A DNA stretch of 64,000 nucleotides from Mansonella perstans (Eukaryota > Nematoda > Chromadorea > Rhabditida > Onchocercidae), in assembly GCA_037074765.1 (NCBI GenBank), contig JBAMDO010000181.1:310001-374000 (forward strand), in the 5' to 3' direction. Within the stretch, counting starts at the first letter, position 1, and each line of letters opens with the position of its first letter. This document shows positions 1-13,800 of this stretch, piece after piece. Position numbers and translations under genes: made by a program. The notes below the pieces were generated by a model. It was not told the origin of the DNA. It made no database searches and saw only the letters and a program-made list of their open reading frames with translations.

Positions 1-327
1 TATGGGGAATTATGTCATTAAAATGAACCGGATTGCAATAGTTTCGCAAAAAATTAAAGTTTAGACTACAGCAACATTACAATGTAATTACAATCAAAAA
101 AAAGAAAAGTGCAAGAATCAATAACAGAATAACGGAACTATCAACCACCAACACCGCTATTCGTGCAATCTAAATCATTTCCTTTGTCATCTTTCATTAA
201 AATATCAGTGATACAAGTTCTTGTAAGTGAAAAATGTCTCACCTTAAGTGAAAAATGTAAGTGGAAAATGTCTTATCGTAATAACGCCTTAATTAAAGAA
301 TAATCTAAAAGAGAGAAAAAGACGAAC

Positions 328-2426
328 CTGGTTCAAATAAGCTAACTTTTTCATCCAACAGAGATGACGATGAAAAAGACGGTAATATGTAATCCTCAAC
401 TTCCATCTGCTTCAAAAAAAACTGCTCTGGTGTGAAGAAATTAATACCACAATTCAAAGCAAATAAGCGGTCAGCATTTGAATGGTCTTTTTTTTCTCGA
501 ATCTTCAAATAAATTGGATACGGAATTCGAAATTCGATATTTTTGTAAGTTGTATAGTAGCTCACTGGCATTAACTGATGAAAAATGAGCAAAATAAGTC
601 TAACGAAATAACCTTTACTCACAATATGAGTCCAGAAATAAACCATACGTGTAACAGTTTAAAAAAAAAAAAACGTTTTTTAAAAAAAAAAAAAAAAACA
701 AACGTTCGTCTGTATGCGACCTGCAGCGTCACCAACATAAAATGATGACTGGAGATTGACTAAAATATCTCCATTTCCATGATTTTTAAAATAATTCCAC
801 ATACCAACATACGGCTTACGATACTTCAGTGTTCCAAGAGAAACAAATACCTTAACAAAATTTAGTATATCATAATTTTGCAAAATGTCTTCATCAGTTC
901 TGTGATGTACCATGGTTTCTCACAATATAAAGTCTCGAAGAACTATTGGAAACAGGCATAATGCTTCACTTTCCTTTTTCAACCATTAGTGCTTAGTCTT
1001 CTGAATCAAAATGCATTCATATAATTTGATCCCTATATTCTGTCAAAACAGCATATAGATACCTGTATGGGAAGTTTGATTTGCCGGCAAACTCTTACCA
1101 CTTTTCTGCAAAAGGCATCACGATCTTGCGAGCCCGTCTATAAAAAAGGAACTAAAAAACACGCACTGAAACTACAACAAAAATCCTTACAGTGATTCTA
1201 TTTCTACATCAGTAAAGCATCATCAATTGTATTTTTCCTTTTTAAAGCATAGTTCAATGTAAAAATTTATGATGAATCACTCACTTGTATACCTCGTTGA
1301 TTTGTAAAGACCACTATTTTGAAACCTTTTCCAGCAATCTCAGCTAATGCTTGCGGAACAGATTCGCAGAAAAACTTCCAGTCATCCTCATTTTCAGGAA
1401 ATATTTTGCCTGATTTCGTCACTACCATGGTACCATCTCAAACAAAATACATCATCCAAAGAGATCTGACTATAAACTTTGTCGTTATAAGGAACAAAAT
1501 ATCAATCGCCTTGAATAAACCTAATTTTTTAGAATCTTTCTAAAAAATCTTGAAAAAGAAGCAAAGAATTATAATACTTCATGTAAATAATTATGACCGA
1601 GTAATGTGATCGATTAATGCCAAAATTTCGGTATCAAATCCAGTAACTGCCACCAACTATACATATATATAACTTAAGTAGTAACAAGCAAAAAAACTGG
1701 GACTGCATCTCTTTCAAAAGATCCTCGATCCCATAACATTTCGACTCAAAATCTCAATGCACTTTTTCTGTACATATCAAATATTAAGCCTTTTCATCCT
1801 TTCGATCTAAGTAAATTAAATGCTCTAAATTTAATCATTTTTGGCACTTTTTTTCCAAAAAAAAAAAAAAAGCGCTACTTCACTTTTTTTACGAAGAAAT
1901 TGGAGCAATACATTGTAATTGAATGCAGTAAAATGAAAAAGAAAATATAGTAGAATAGAAAATGAATCAAGAAAAGCAATATAATAATGCACAACTTAAA
2001 GAAACATCAATGACTACGGTATATCTTTGAAAACAAAATGCACTAAAGTCGCTGTATTTTTTCCAGAAAACTTATACACTTTGTAAAAGTAAATAAGAAA
2101 TTATAAGATGAAAACTAATAACCAACCAAAATCAAAAGCTGCTACATCTGGACAATGATTAATGTTACCGAAATCAAGGACCATAAGATCTTTGCCAATA
2201 CTATACCATCGAACATATTCACTATTTTCGCCATCATTTTGGTCTGAAATTCAAATTTTATAGCATAATAATGATTAATACGTGTTATTGAAGAAAGAAA
2301 AACTGCATAATATTAGTATCAGCGCAACATCAATAAAGTTGCTGATTTTCTGTTAAGCAATAGCTGCAAACCTCCTCTTCTGTCATCTAACCAATTGTGC
2401 AGAGTTGAACAGGTTCGTTTTGCCAT
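328..2426 (-). CDS. PNKP: Polynucleotide 5'-kinase/3'-phosphatase (PNKP), phosphatase half, partial
   Basis: PNKP repairs DNA strand ends: the HAD-type phosphatase removes 3'-phosphates and a P-loop kinase phosphorylates 5'-OH ends. Minus-strand exons: 2426-2372 (start Met), 2243-2127, 1436-1285, probably 1137-1099, about 913-704, and 502-328. The catalytic DxDGT motif (FDFDGT) is formed across the second intron. It is followed by [45 protein letters not shown] and NADRLFALN, all in the order seen in animal PNKP. No FHA domain precedes the phosphatase. The last exon ends at a donor (CCAG/GTTCGT), so the kinase domain should continue left of position 1; I see none of it in 1-300. Two oddities: exon 3 uses a TTTGAG acceptor, and the phase between 1137-1099 and 913-704 does not close in my model. 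Identity is confident; exon 4-5 borders are not. Confidence 0.85.
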
Positions 2427-4126
2427 CACTAGCGTCTAGTGTTGCTGAAGAAAATTTACTTCTAGAAAATATCCATATCTAAAATTTACAACGATTACCA
2501 CATAATCCATCATAACAATGGTCACTTTAGCTAGCCATGAATTACCAATCATACAGCATTAAGCGGCATTAGAGGTGGCAATAAAAATGCCAATGCAATT
2601 TACGCAAGGAATACTTGTGATTTTTGTTTGATGTTGATGCAGATGCTATCATGATCAGTTTATGGGAGACATAACTGCAACATTCATTTTCTCTTTCAAA
2701 ATAAACTTCTCAATCTATGAGAAATTCAGCAATTGTGAATTTATTACGAGCTTAATATTTGACAGAGTTTAATTTTGACAGAGAAAAAAACATTTCATAA
2801 TGTCATTAATCTTAAATTACAATACCAGCAATGTGATGATTGTTTGAAACAAAAAAAAAAAAATTTGATGGCAGTTATTTGTTTGTCAAATGATGAAGAA
2901 ATTTCTTTCATCTGCATTAGTTTAATGTTATCTATTTATAAATGATCCAAAACTTTCTTCAAAGAAAACAACGATTCACTTTAAGATTTAATCAACACAC
3001 TAAATGATCCAAGGTCTCCTACTCATATGGAAAATTGTCATTATTCATGATATTATAAACTTCTCAACGTTAAATTACAATTTAAGAAATTAGGAAACTG
3101 AATTTTGATCATTCTAGCAGATTAACTTTTTCAAAATTTAGCTCAATGTTTCATCCATTTTTTATCAGTTTTTTTTTTTTTTTTTTTTTTATCAACAATT
3201 TACTTTTTTTTTCCACAAATAGTAGCGTTAATATTTGCAGCCAAAATATACAGTTACACATGCTCAGTTTCATTTACATTTTTTAATGAGAACATTAATT
3301 TTTGTGCATTTTGCAAAAATGTCTTTTATCAATAAAATTTTCGATGTGTTAAATGGCAGTTCTGGAATTTGTCTTATTTATCACAAAGTATGCAGTTTTG
3401 GATCTTTAGCAGGACATATTTTTCTGATTACTTGGTCAACGTTCAGAGTTCATCAGTGCAAAAATTCTGCGATTTAAAAACTTTGATATCGCTTGATATC
3501 AATAAACTCAGCATGCAATTCAAAACCAGTATAATTTTAAATTAGCTTTTCGGTTATTTCATTTCTTATCATAAAGTTTCCTAACTTCACTTATGTTAAA
3601 TAGCACCAGCTTCAATGAACTAAGAACAGTGGCTTATAACTGGAAATTTAATTTTATATTTAATTAAATATATGACATTGCTGTCGTACCATCAATTAAA
3701 ATTAGTGTTATCCAACTTTATCAGCTGACTTTTTTAACTTATTTGATGTACAAGCATCTCACACCGTAATAATGTATTTTTCGAATTTTGTAGTTAAATA
3801 ACAACTCAGTCAACACATAGAACAGCCAAAAATTCAGATCCAATAACAGCTAAGGATGATTAAAATTGAGGGCAAGAAGGAAAGAGTATGCGTGATAAGC
3901 TTATTATTGCAAACTATACTTTCAAAACATTAATTCTAGTTTTTCAAAATGACTGCAGAGTTCGGTATTCATTTCAATTAAGAACCTGCCTGATGAACTT
4001 TCTCTACAAGGACATGATGCTCCTTTCTACTTTTATGATTTAACAGATATCTGTCAAAAGTCTCGAAACTATTTAAATTTAGTACTTATTTTGTGGCCCA
4101 ACTCCTTTCATTTCTGCTAATTTCAG
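2427..4126. other. Intergenic, no supported gene
   Basis: AT-rich sequence upstream of the PNKP start codon, with long A and T runs (for example around 3170-3190). A plus ORF at 3235-3477 (80 codons) has strongly AT-driven codon use and no recognisable motif, so I do not call it a gene. Confidence 0.5.
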
Positions 4127-4296
4127 GGCATCGACAGCAACCATCAGCCAATCTGTACCGCCCCTTCCGATCTTTGACGAAAGTTTATTGAAAATCTACT
4201 TCCAGTTCATCTATTCGCGATGCAGCGCTGGCCTTGATTTAATTTTCGCCTCCTACCTACGTTCACTTCATACTCAAACCGCGATTTGTCTTGTCT
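4127..4296 (+). CDS. Orphan internal exon, function unknown
   Basis: This 170-base segment is richer in G+C than its surroundings and is flanked by a strong acceptor (TTTCTGCTAATTTCAG) and a strong donor (GTAAGTAC). Read in the phase that needs two bases from an earlier exon, it gives 56 open codons including SQSVPPLPIFDESLLKIYF and GLDLIFASYLRSLHTQTA. A possible following exon in the right phase begins near 4711 (SNSNLLGVCDEKLF) and runs to a stop at 4913, but it soon becomes AT-biased. The opposite strand also carries a shorter open frame ending at 4211 with an AATAAA nearby. I do not recognise the protein. It may be one exon of a gene with long introns or a decayed remnant. Confidence 0.35.
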
Positions 4297-4913
4297 GTAA
4301 GTACTATAACCATTTATCTAAATTCTGAACTTCTAAGGTAACCGATTTTCATTTAACACTAAAGATCATTTCTTCAAAAAAAAAATCTAAAAAAAAGCTT
4401 CTTATAAGTAACAGATCTTTCTAGTCTTTAAAATTAACAATAGGTTGGTGGAACTTTGTTTGAGGTTTCTGAAACATTTTATAAAGTAATACAGCCATCT
4501 ATTATTGAACTTCACTGCCTTTTTTCGGCTTCACTTTCGTTAAGCTCGAAAGCAAGCATTTCCTGAAAAACTCAAATTTGAATAATTTTACATAATATGT
4601 GAAAATAAATCTTTTATGGGAAATGATTTAAAAATCTAAGGATGCGCAAGAGTTGAAATGTGTCAAAGTCTTGAGAGATTATAGACTGGAGTACTGCTGA
4701 ACTTCTGAAGCCAATTCGAATTTGCTCGGGGTGTGTGACGAGAAACTATTTTTGAAGCGTCATTTTTGTTTATTATTTTGTTTTTCTTTCTTCATTCCAA
4801 TCATTTATACGCAAACATTTTCCACATACTTCTCTGTCTTCGTGATACCTACACCAAAAGCTCAGAAAATTCAGAGAATGTGTCCTTTAGAAATATTAAA
4901 ATCAGCTAGTTGA

Positions 4914-6163
4914 CATTTTTCGCTTGGAATTTGGAATTTTTCATACATGGTTATCAAAAAGAATGAATATGTTATATAAATTTTTAAATAAATTCCAGTT
5001 TCCTAAAAAAAATAATTTAATAACAGAAATAAATACTGAGGGAAAATTTTCCATAAAATCGTAGTCCTTGAATACTTTTTTAGGTGGAATTATATTTCTC
5101 AGTAAACAAATATAATTAACAGCGTAGGAAGTGCTACTTCGATCTTTCTGTAAACTTTCACACTCTTCAAATTTCATTCGGACTTTATAGCCTTTATTTG
5201 AATATATACTGCTGCAAAAACTACCACTCTGCATCGTAGGAAGTGCTACTTCGATTTTTTTGTAAACTTTCGCACTCTTCAAATTTTAATCGGTCATGTG
5301 TAACAATTCGTTTCAGCTTATTAAATGATCTATCTAACATCCTTACAAAATCTTCACAGCCAGTATTCGCTGCCATTTCTGTTAGTCTTTTCTTCCAAAA
5401 TTACCACAAAATGATCATATAGAAGGTATAAAATCTGTGCAATTGCGGCTTGAATAAAAAATATTGAGCATTGGATTGCATTCAGCACAACGATAGAAGA
5501 AGGCAATTTTGATATTTTTTTGCTAATTCAAAAATTTTTATTCCACATTTTCCTAAAAAAGAAATGTAATTATACGAAAATTTTTTTTGTCAATGCATTG
5601 TTTTACCAGGCTACATAGGAAATGTATTTCGTTTGCCTTTAATTTCAAATCAAAACTACTTATCATTAATTCCCATTTTTTAAGTACTGAAATCTCTAAA
5701 TGATATTGTTAGATAAACTTTTAGATAAATATCTACATGAAAAATATTGAAAAATTACTGCATTTTTTGGTGAAGAAAAAACTTGATTACTTGATATTAT
5801 TAATCAAATAAATGTATGGCATAACTGGGATTTATAAGCTGTAATTAAAATCCTTTGAGGGATTCTAGTAAAATAATTCTCTTGAGATTATTTCGGATTG
5901 AATATTGAAGATAATATTTTGTTTTCTTAAGATTGATCAAATATTAATTTAATAGGGTAAAGTTTTTCTTTATGACAAGTTGCAAAGTGTTCTTGCAATA
6001 TCCATAGATTCACGAGTGTAAACCGCAATTGAACCTGAAATTCAGCATGATTATCCACCAAAAGTACTAATATAACTAATTAATTTTCCAGGAATTCCAA
6101 ATCAGTTATATACACTTATATTAAGTAGTCGCGACACTGCTTCAAAAGGCAATTACAGTGACT
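4914..6163. other. Intergenic, with one short direct repeat
   Basis: No gene is supported here. The minus ORF 4941-5282 is produced by AT-rich sequence plus a duplicated 52-base segment described separately. The end of the stretch is the promoter side of the cuticlin gene. Confidence 0.5.
5123..5286. repeat. Direct repeat of about 52 bp, two copies
   Basis: Copies at 5123-5174 and 5235-5286 share the run CGTAGGAAGTGCTACTTCGA and continue nearly identically to CTCTTCAAATTT, with only a few differences. The 112-base period includes about 60 bases of unrelated spacer. This looks like a recent local duplication. Confidence 0.8.
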
Positions 6164-9100
6164 ATGCACCGAAAACAAATTACTGTCAATATTATCACTT
6201 ATATCTGCGCTTTTACGGTATGTTATCATTCTCATCCTAGTTAGCCATCCTAAAATTTTCTTATTCATGCTTTTTTAATATGTCAAATGTGCGTATCCTT
6301 TGGAAGCTAATGTTTCTTTTAAGAGCTAAAACAATATTGCACCTTGTCACAACATTGTAAAAACTGTGAAAAAGAATGTTATTTTGAAAAAGTGCCTAAT
6401 TGCAGTTTGCCTTTTAAATCTTCTTTCTCCCGAATCAAAATTTGAAAAATGTTATATTTGCAGGTATATAGAGTATCCGGCAATACAGTCGATAACGGAG
6501 TAAAGGGTTAATTAATTTTCGTATTCTTACCGATAGATGGAAAACGCTGGAATGAAAAAATTTGAAATGTTGAAACAGTTTTAAGAATACAAAAAGACTA
6601 GAAATAGACCATAGATTCTTTAACAAATAATGTCTCTGGAAGTTTGAGCACTCTAAAAAGATGATTCATGTCTGAAATCATTGAACCTATCCCTATCACT
6701 GAACAGTTGTATGTCCGTGAAGTGCTCCAAAAAATAATAATAAATCTTTTTTTTTTTTTGAATGAATCAATGCAATCATTGCAGGTGAGCCGATATTAGA
6801 ATGTGGAGCAGATAGCATGTCCATCACTTTTATGACAGAAAAAGAATTTGAAGGACATGTTTATGTGAAGGGCCATTATGATAACAGCTTATGCCGGACA
6901 GATGCCACTCTTAAGAAAAATGTTAATTTTACTGTACCCTTCTCTCTTTGTGATGTACGAAGGCGACGTACGGTTTGTCGTTCGATTCTCAAGCTCAAAA
7001 TTTGAAATATTTCTAGGACAAAAAGATATAAAGTTCCCATTATCACAAATGAATCAATAATTATATTTTAATAATATACAAGAAAATAAATATAATACAG
7101 AGTTTTTTTTTTATGTCTAAATTAGTTTTATAACAGTTAGCTATCTTTTCATTCTAAATACTGAATTTTCAGAGTAATCCACGTGGCCTATATGTGTGTA
7201 TGACTGTCATCATTACTTTCCATCCGGTATTTTCTTTTATTCTTTAAAATTTAAAAATTTCTCTAAATGCTACTGGTGCAACTGGTATGGAAAATGAAAA
7301 ACACTGATTTATCTTTTTGTTGCAGATGTTTATCACCAAAATTGATAAATCGTATCATGTGAAGTGCTTTTATATAGAAACAGATCGTACTGTGACAACA
7401 CGCCTTGATGTTAGGTTACTTTATGAATCCTTTTTTTTTACTTTGGAAAATAAGACAGAATAGATTCTAATAACAGTGAACAGAACTAATAAAAAATAAA
7501 TAATTATACTAGACCTGATATTCTTTAGTTTAATCTTTGGTTTAAATATTTAGATTAACATTCTTTAGTTTAAATAGTGAACAACAAAGAAAGATTGTTG
7601 TAATGATCGGTGGCGATAACTATCAGGTGAAAGCGCTTGCCAATCGTAATGGTACACTTGATGATTTCGAGTAAGCTACATTTATTTCTATTAAAGGGTA
7701 AAATAAATTTTGGAAATTCATTATATAACTGGTAATGTTCGGAATTTTGAAGTAACCAATAGCATAAGCGAAAATATTTTGAACGCTTGAAATACCCTTT
7801 CTTCTTTTGGGCTTTAATCACATATCTCGGTTATTAAAGTTGTTACATTGTTCGTTATTTTTCTTTGGGAATCAAATCAGCTTTATTTTCACATTTTGAA
7901 ATGCTTTGATTACATTAGTTAAGCCATACTTATTTTGAAAGCTTAAGTTTTTGTAATTGCTGAAACTTGAATATACAAAGCAAATATAAGATGAATGAAA
8001 ACTAATTGTTATTGTTCTATGATAAAAATTGCCAGAAGTGACGCACCTTCAAACGGAGTGATTACACAACAAATAGCTCTTCCAACTTGCCGGTATCAAG
8101 TTCTTATGGACGGACCACATGGTTCCCCTGTAAAATATACTACTGTTGGCAAGCAGGTTTATCATCAGTGGTCGTGTGCAGAAGAAGATGGAACAGTTCC
8201 GGGTTGAATATTTCGTATCTGAATTCATAAAATGCTGAACTTGTCCTGATTTTCTTTCATTTCTTTGCACTAATGCCATTTTTCAAAAAAAACTTTTGAA
8301 TTTAAAAGGTCACGAAATGATCTCGAAAAATCCTTGAATTAATTTACATGTAAAATAGTTTAGCATCGTCATTTTTTGATTATTGCAGAAACAAATTTGT
8401 ACTGCACAACCGTTCATTCATGTGTTGCCAAAGAAGAAAATGGAAAAGAGGTTCAGTTGCTGGATGAAAATGGCTGTGCTGTTGACAAATATCTGTTGAA
8501 TAATTTGGTTTATACGTCTGACTTGACCGGTGGACAACTGTCCCAGGTTGTAAGAACTTCTTTTGATCTCGTCAATTTCGGCAATCTATTGCTGCATCCC
8601 GCTGACAGAGAAAGAAAGAAGAAAAATAGGATATAGTTGGAAAGCAGGAGTTATCTCATGCCAAAATTAAAATTAAAAAAAGTTATTTATTAAGAAACTT
8701 GCGTTGGAATTTTTCCATTTTCGAATGATCTTTGATATGAAGAATTGAGCTAATAAAATGTTAAACTAAACTTGAATTTCTTATCATTAGCAGTAATTAT
8801 TTAGTGGATTTTAATATATTTGTGTTTTCTTGCTATTCTGTTTTTCAAGTTTTTTCCTTAATCAAGAGTCACGATTTCTTTCCAGGTATTTAAATTCGCA
8901 GATCAGTCATCGTTATACTTTCATTGTCAAATACGTCTCTCATTAAGGCGCGGAAGTTGTAAGGTCTATTCTATGATTGTTTTGCATGAAAGGATCAAAA
9001 TCTCGAAAATTGAAAATTTCAAAAATTATTTGCTTTTTTTTTTCATTGTTTATCAACCAAGATAATCTGATATGATTTCAGAGAACAAGTGACAATTGTT

Positions 9101-9591
9101 CAATTGAACAAGTAAGGAGTAAGAGGGAACTATTTATTGCATCTCATAGCAGCGATACCGATCCAGCAGTGGTTGATGTGTTCTCGCAATTTTTGACGGT
9201 TTTTGATATAGATGATCCAATAAGTACTTCCCAGTTCTTTTTTCTAGTATTTCGCGCAATTTAGACAAGTGTTGAACAGGAAAGATGATATGCACTGGAT
9301 CAGGAATCAAGATCATCTCTTTTAAATTGCATACAGTCAGCCAAGAGTTATATTCTTTTCCTTGATAGATAATAAAAATTTTTGATGAAGACTGTTAATA
9401 AACTGATTGCAGATGCTGATTCACTGAAACGATTTGAAGCGAAAGAGCTGAAAGATAAAACTATTTGTTTAACATCAACATCGTTCAGCTTCCTATTGGC
9501 AACTTTCATCACAGAGCTCTTTATTTCAACCTTATCAGTTATTATCTTATATCGAAGAACTTGCTACAAGCAAGAATATTGTACAAAATGA
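6164..9591 (+). CDS. Cuticlin-like ZP-domain protein
   Basis: A transmembrane zona pellucida (ZP) protein of the nematode cuticlin family. These are made by epidermis, cleaved by a furin-type protease and polymerised in the cuticle. Ten exons join in phase: 6164-6217, 6464-6506, 6785-6972, 7173-7226, 7326-7414, 8036-8202, 8389-8546 (or 8549), 8886-8963, 9082-9223 and 9413-9591, giving about 383 residues. The N-terminus is a signal peptide ([18 protein letters not shown]). The ZP domain starts at [15 protein letters not shown] (about residue 30) and runs to about 275, with motifs [42 protein letters not shown] and [11 protein letters not shown] furin-type site RSKR is at about 289-292. A transmembrane helix lies near 345-370, followed by a short tail. 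All parts of a cuticlin are present. Which cuticlin paralogue it is cannot be decided from memory. Confidence 0.92.
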
Positions 9592-10887
9592 TGAGTGAGT
9601 TCGGAAAATCAGTATCTACCGCTCATTTACATCTATCATTTCATTTCTTTTAAATCCTTTGAGATCATCAAATATCCAGGTTGTTTTATTCTCTCTTTCT
9701 TCCACATTAAGTTTAGTTAATAACAGTAATGACAATCGGATGAATTGCATCACTGAATGTTGAATTTTATTTCCGAGCTAGGGATATATAGCTTTAAAAC
9801 GTCTGCCTACTGCGCAACTGGCGCATGATCAGACTAAAATAGAATTCATAAACAAAGTGCTTCAGCCCTAAACAATCCTCATTTGCTTGATTGTGCATTA
9901 AATTATATGCAAAAATCCGCTGAAATAATAATGGTGCTGATATGAATGATCAAAATAAATGATTCGTAATGTTTGTTATTGGTTAGTGAAGTGAAAGAAA
10001 TATACAACACTTCTCCGAAAATATATTTGCTTCACATTTGGATCGGTGAGAAAATCTCATTTATTGCTTTTGTGATTCAAATATGATTTAAAAACTGCCA
10101 GAAAAACATGTCGGATATTTTTACCATCATTTTTTTCAACAGCTCATACTGAAAGTATGAATCCATGTCATACCTTTACTTCTTCTCTATTAGAAGAAAA
10201 CACTGCTTTGTCGATCCATTGTTAATTAAATGAATTAGAAAAAGTAATGCATTGAAAATTGCATCAAATAAAGTAGCATCATTATCAGGAAACAATTGGG
10301 ATTTCGAGCGCTATTATGAAATTTTGGTCCGGGATAAATACTAGAAAGAGCTTGCATAATTTTTTTATCATTTATTCCATTAGGAATAAAAAAAATTCTG
10401 CTTTTCACTCTATGTTTATTTGATCTTTGTTTATTACTGGCAAAAACGGATAAGTTATGATAATGTTTATAATCATGGATCAAATTTTCAAGAAAAAATT
10501 TTTTGGAATGTTTACGTAAAATATCAACTTTTTTTATCAACTTAAATTTTCCCAGGAAACCATCTGTAACATGTATTTTAACAGAAAATCTCAAAAGATT
10601 ATGAAATGAAGGAAAAATTATTATAACTCATTAAAATATAAATATTTAAATAAAAAAGACTGACAGTAGGGATATATCAATTATAGGATGGTAATAAATG
10701 CTGAATTAAATGTTTAAAAAACCAAGTTAAATTAAAAGAGCAACAATTTTGATTTCAAAACACAAACCAGCTAATACTTCACTTCAACCGTCAAGAAGGG
10801 CCATACCGAATAAATGCAAATACACAATGAGCCCCGAAATATGAAATTTACAAAAGTGAATAGTTGCAATATTCCATTTTTTTGATT
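9592..10887. other. Intergenic between convergent genes
   Basis: This separates the 3' ends of the plus-strand cuticlin gene and the minus-strand coiled-coil gene. A minus ORF of 119 codons (10594-10235) lies here. It is AT-rich, lies past the stop of the coiled-coil gene, has no splice-linked neighbours and matches nothing I know, so I leave it uncalled. Confidence 0.45.
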
Positions 10888-13800
10888 TCATGATTTCATG
10901 ATGATCTCTTTCAACGCTGTTTCCATCTCGCTCTGCAGTAAAGGCTTTCAGTTAATCACTAATTTGCAAATTTCAGTTGTTCAACTAATTTTGCATACGC
11001 TATAGCAAATATTTCAATTTAAAGCTAATCGCAATTCCTTTCAAAACCCATGTCAAACAGGAATAGAAATTTTAAAAATGAAATTAAAAAAATTTAAAAA
11101 ATAGCGATCTTGAAAGAAAAAATCTACTTGTAAGAGTTTAAGATCTTTAACAGCATCCAAACGATTTAATTTTTCGGCTGCCTTATTCAGTTGTTCCATA
11201 ATATCATTAATTTCTTCTTCATTATATTTTGATTCACTAAATATATAAATATATATATTTATATACAATCGAAATGAACAAAATTTAAACTTTTCTTTCA
11301 TATTTTTCCAGAAAACTATTTTCTTGCATTATCGTCTTCATCCTTTTGAGTCACTTTTTTTTCTTGATCATGAAGCGAAGATAAAATTCAAATGGGTAAA
11401 AACTCAAATAACTTCAGAAAGTCAAATGGAGGGAATAACGCTTAGGAGTGGAAAGAAAAGAAAGGCAGCAACTTTCAGACAGTATTTCAACAAAAATCGA
11501 AATTCTCTGCACCTATTCTTTGCATTAGCTTTCATAAGAATATGTTTTCACTATGCTCTAAGCTTAAAATTCTATGGTACTTTTTGCAAAGCTAATTTAA
11601 CAGTTTTATAATTTTCTTTATATGATCAAAATCTATAATTTTTTTATTCGTTAAACGAAGAAAGGAACTAGCAACATTCGATTTATGACAGAATATTCTA
11701 GACTTTTCAAAAATTTCTTTCGTCAAACTACTTGGTTTATTTCTTATAATGCACTTAAAATCATTGTGAAAAACTAAGCAAGCATAAAAAATGCTCAATA
11801 TTTAGATCAAAAATTGCAAAAAACATTTCAACCTGATTTCGACTGTTGTTCTTAGTTTCAGCATCTCATATTTCTTTTTCCACACTTTTATTTCTGCTGC
11901 ATTTTCTAATATTTTTCTACAAAAAAAAATGTTGAAATGCGGTAACATTCTAGCCACCAAAATTAATAGGCGTTTAGTGTGCAATTGACCGGTTAATTCA
12001 AAAATACCTCAAATGCTGGAAGTATTACGAACCGTTATGGGCTAATGAACAATTTAGAAGTTATGAAATTTGGAGATCTAAAGAAAATTACATAAAAAAT
12101 AGGCTGACCTTCTAAATTCCATTTCTGAAATTTCTTTTTCTGCGAGCTTTAAAGTTAATCGTTTTACTTCAGCCTCCAGTGACTGAAAAAGTAACATTTC
12201 AGAAGCATCCACAAAAAACAGGTGATACATGAAGGGCAACTGATACATGAAGAAATATAACTAAAATCGTTTTCTTTGTAATCTTTCTGCTACTGATAAG
12301 CTTACGAATTTTTCGTTAAATAAATTTAAAGACATTCTTGAAAAACTTTCTAAAAAAAATCTAGTTAAATATTTACACTCAACTGCATCACTAACATCAC
12401 TGAAAAAAAAAGTTTTTCCGGTATGGTAGATAATGTAACATCATTTTGTCTTTTTTTCCAATTGGCATCTGTAAACTTTGCAAACAAACTGGATTCATGA
12501 ACTGATTTAGAATTCTGAATTAAATAGTCACTTGCCTTATTTTTTTCTACTAAAGCCTTCATTTCTGCAGAATCCTCGGAAAGTTTTGAGGTTTCATCTG
12601 AAAAGGATACTACTGTTTGATAATTTCTTGGAACCATCCGCTTGTTTGAAAAAACTTTGGCTCTCAGAGTGCTAGAATTTTTTTTTTCCAACTGCAAACA
12701 AAATATGGCAAAATCGATAACAGAACAAACATTAATAGCTAAACTTGAAAACTTCTCGTATCCTTATTAACCGTTACTTTGAAAGAAATTAAACTAATGA
12801 CAAACTTTAGTTACCATTACAGCCATGACATTTTGCTTGCATGCATACATATTTGTAATGTACGAGTTTTTCAGATATAAGAAAGAAAACCAATTACTAG
12901 AAACATTAAAATGAGTCTTCTAAAATACGGATAAGGTTTTTTAGGAAGTGAAAGTTCAATTTTTTGGGAAGACACTGATTAGGTTTTGCAACCTGCAGGA
13001 TGAAAACCGGTACTGATAGCTAAAAATACTGAAAAAAGTCTTGTAAAACATAAAATTTTCAAACGCACAAACTTTTCATTTCTAGAACAATAGCTACATT
13101 TGACGGTTGTTCCCGCAGTTGTAATCCAGTATCGTTTTTGGTATAATACGAGCTTCGCGTATTGATCTGGAAGCTGAACAGTTCTTAAAATTTTGGTCAA
13201 AATTAATTAACAATTTATGAACATTCAAGTGAAGATGGAACAAATTTCAGCTGTGTTAAATGCTCTAAAAATGATTCAAAAATTATCGACAGCCAAGCAA
13301 AGATCTCAACGCACTGCATTGAATTTGTTGGATAAGTTTATTTTTTTTTTAATAAAACTAAATAGAACATAATTTAGCAAAGAAATTGAGGGAAAATTCT
13401 GAAACGTTAAAAATTTAACAGAACTTGGCATTGTACTGATCACTGTGTTTCGCAAGATTTTCGGCAAAACTATTTTTTCTGTTCTCATCTGATGATTTTG
13501 CTTGCGATCCCATTTCTGGAATGGAATTTACCTCAATATCCTTAAAAATAAATATTTGCGAAATATAGCGACCAATACAGAAGTGAATTGAACTGATCAT
13601 AGGAATTTTCTATGGAAAGAACTACATTAATAAAATTGATAAATAACAAACAGAAAATCTGTGGATATTGATAACTGCGCTTGAATAAGGCTTGAAAATG
13701 TTGGACAGTGGTGTAAAGTAGTGTCGGTTATGATGAGTGCACTTTATACTACGTAGCGAGGATGCCGTGGAAGAATGTTGAATGGTGATACCCTTTTTCG

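Noticed and set aside
5124..5282. Duplicated peptide (ECESLQKDRSSTS / AKVYKKIEVALP) read as a protein repeat
   Set aside because: The two copies are in different frames, so it is a DNA-level duplication, not a protein repeat.
10235..10594. Minus ORF of 119 codons
   Set aside because: AT-biased, no motif, no splice partners; one ORF of this size is about what chance gives in this much AT-rich sequence.
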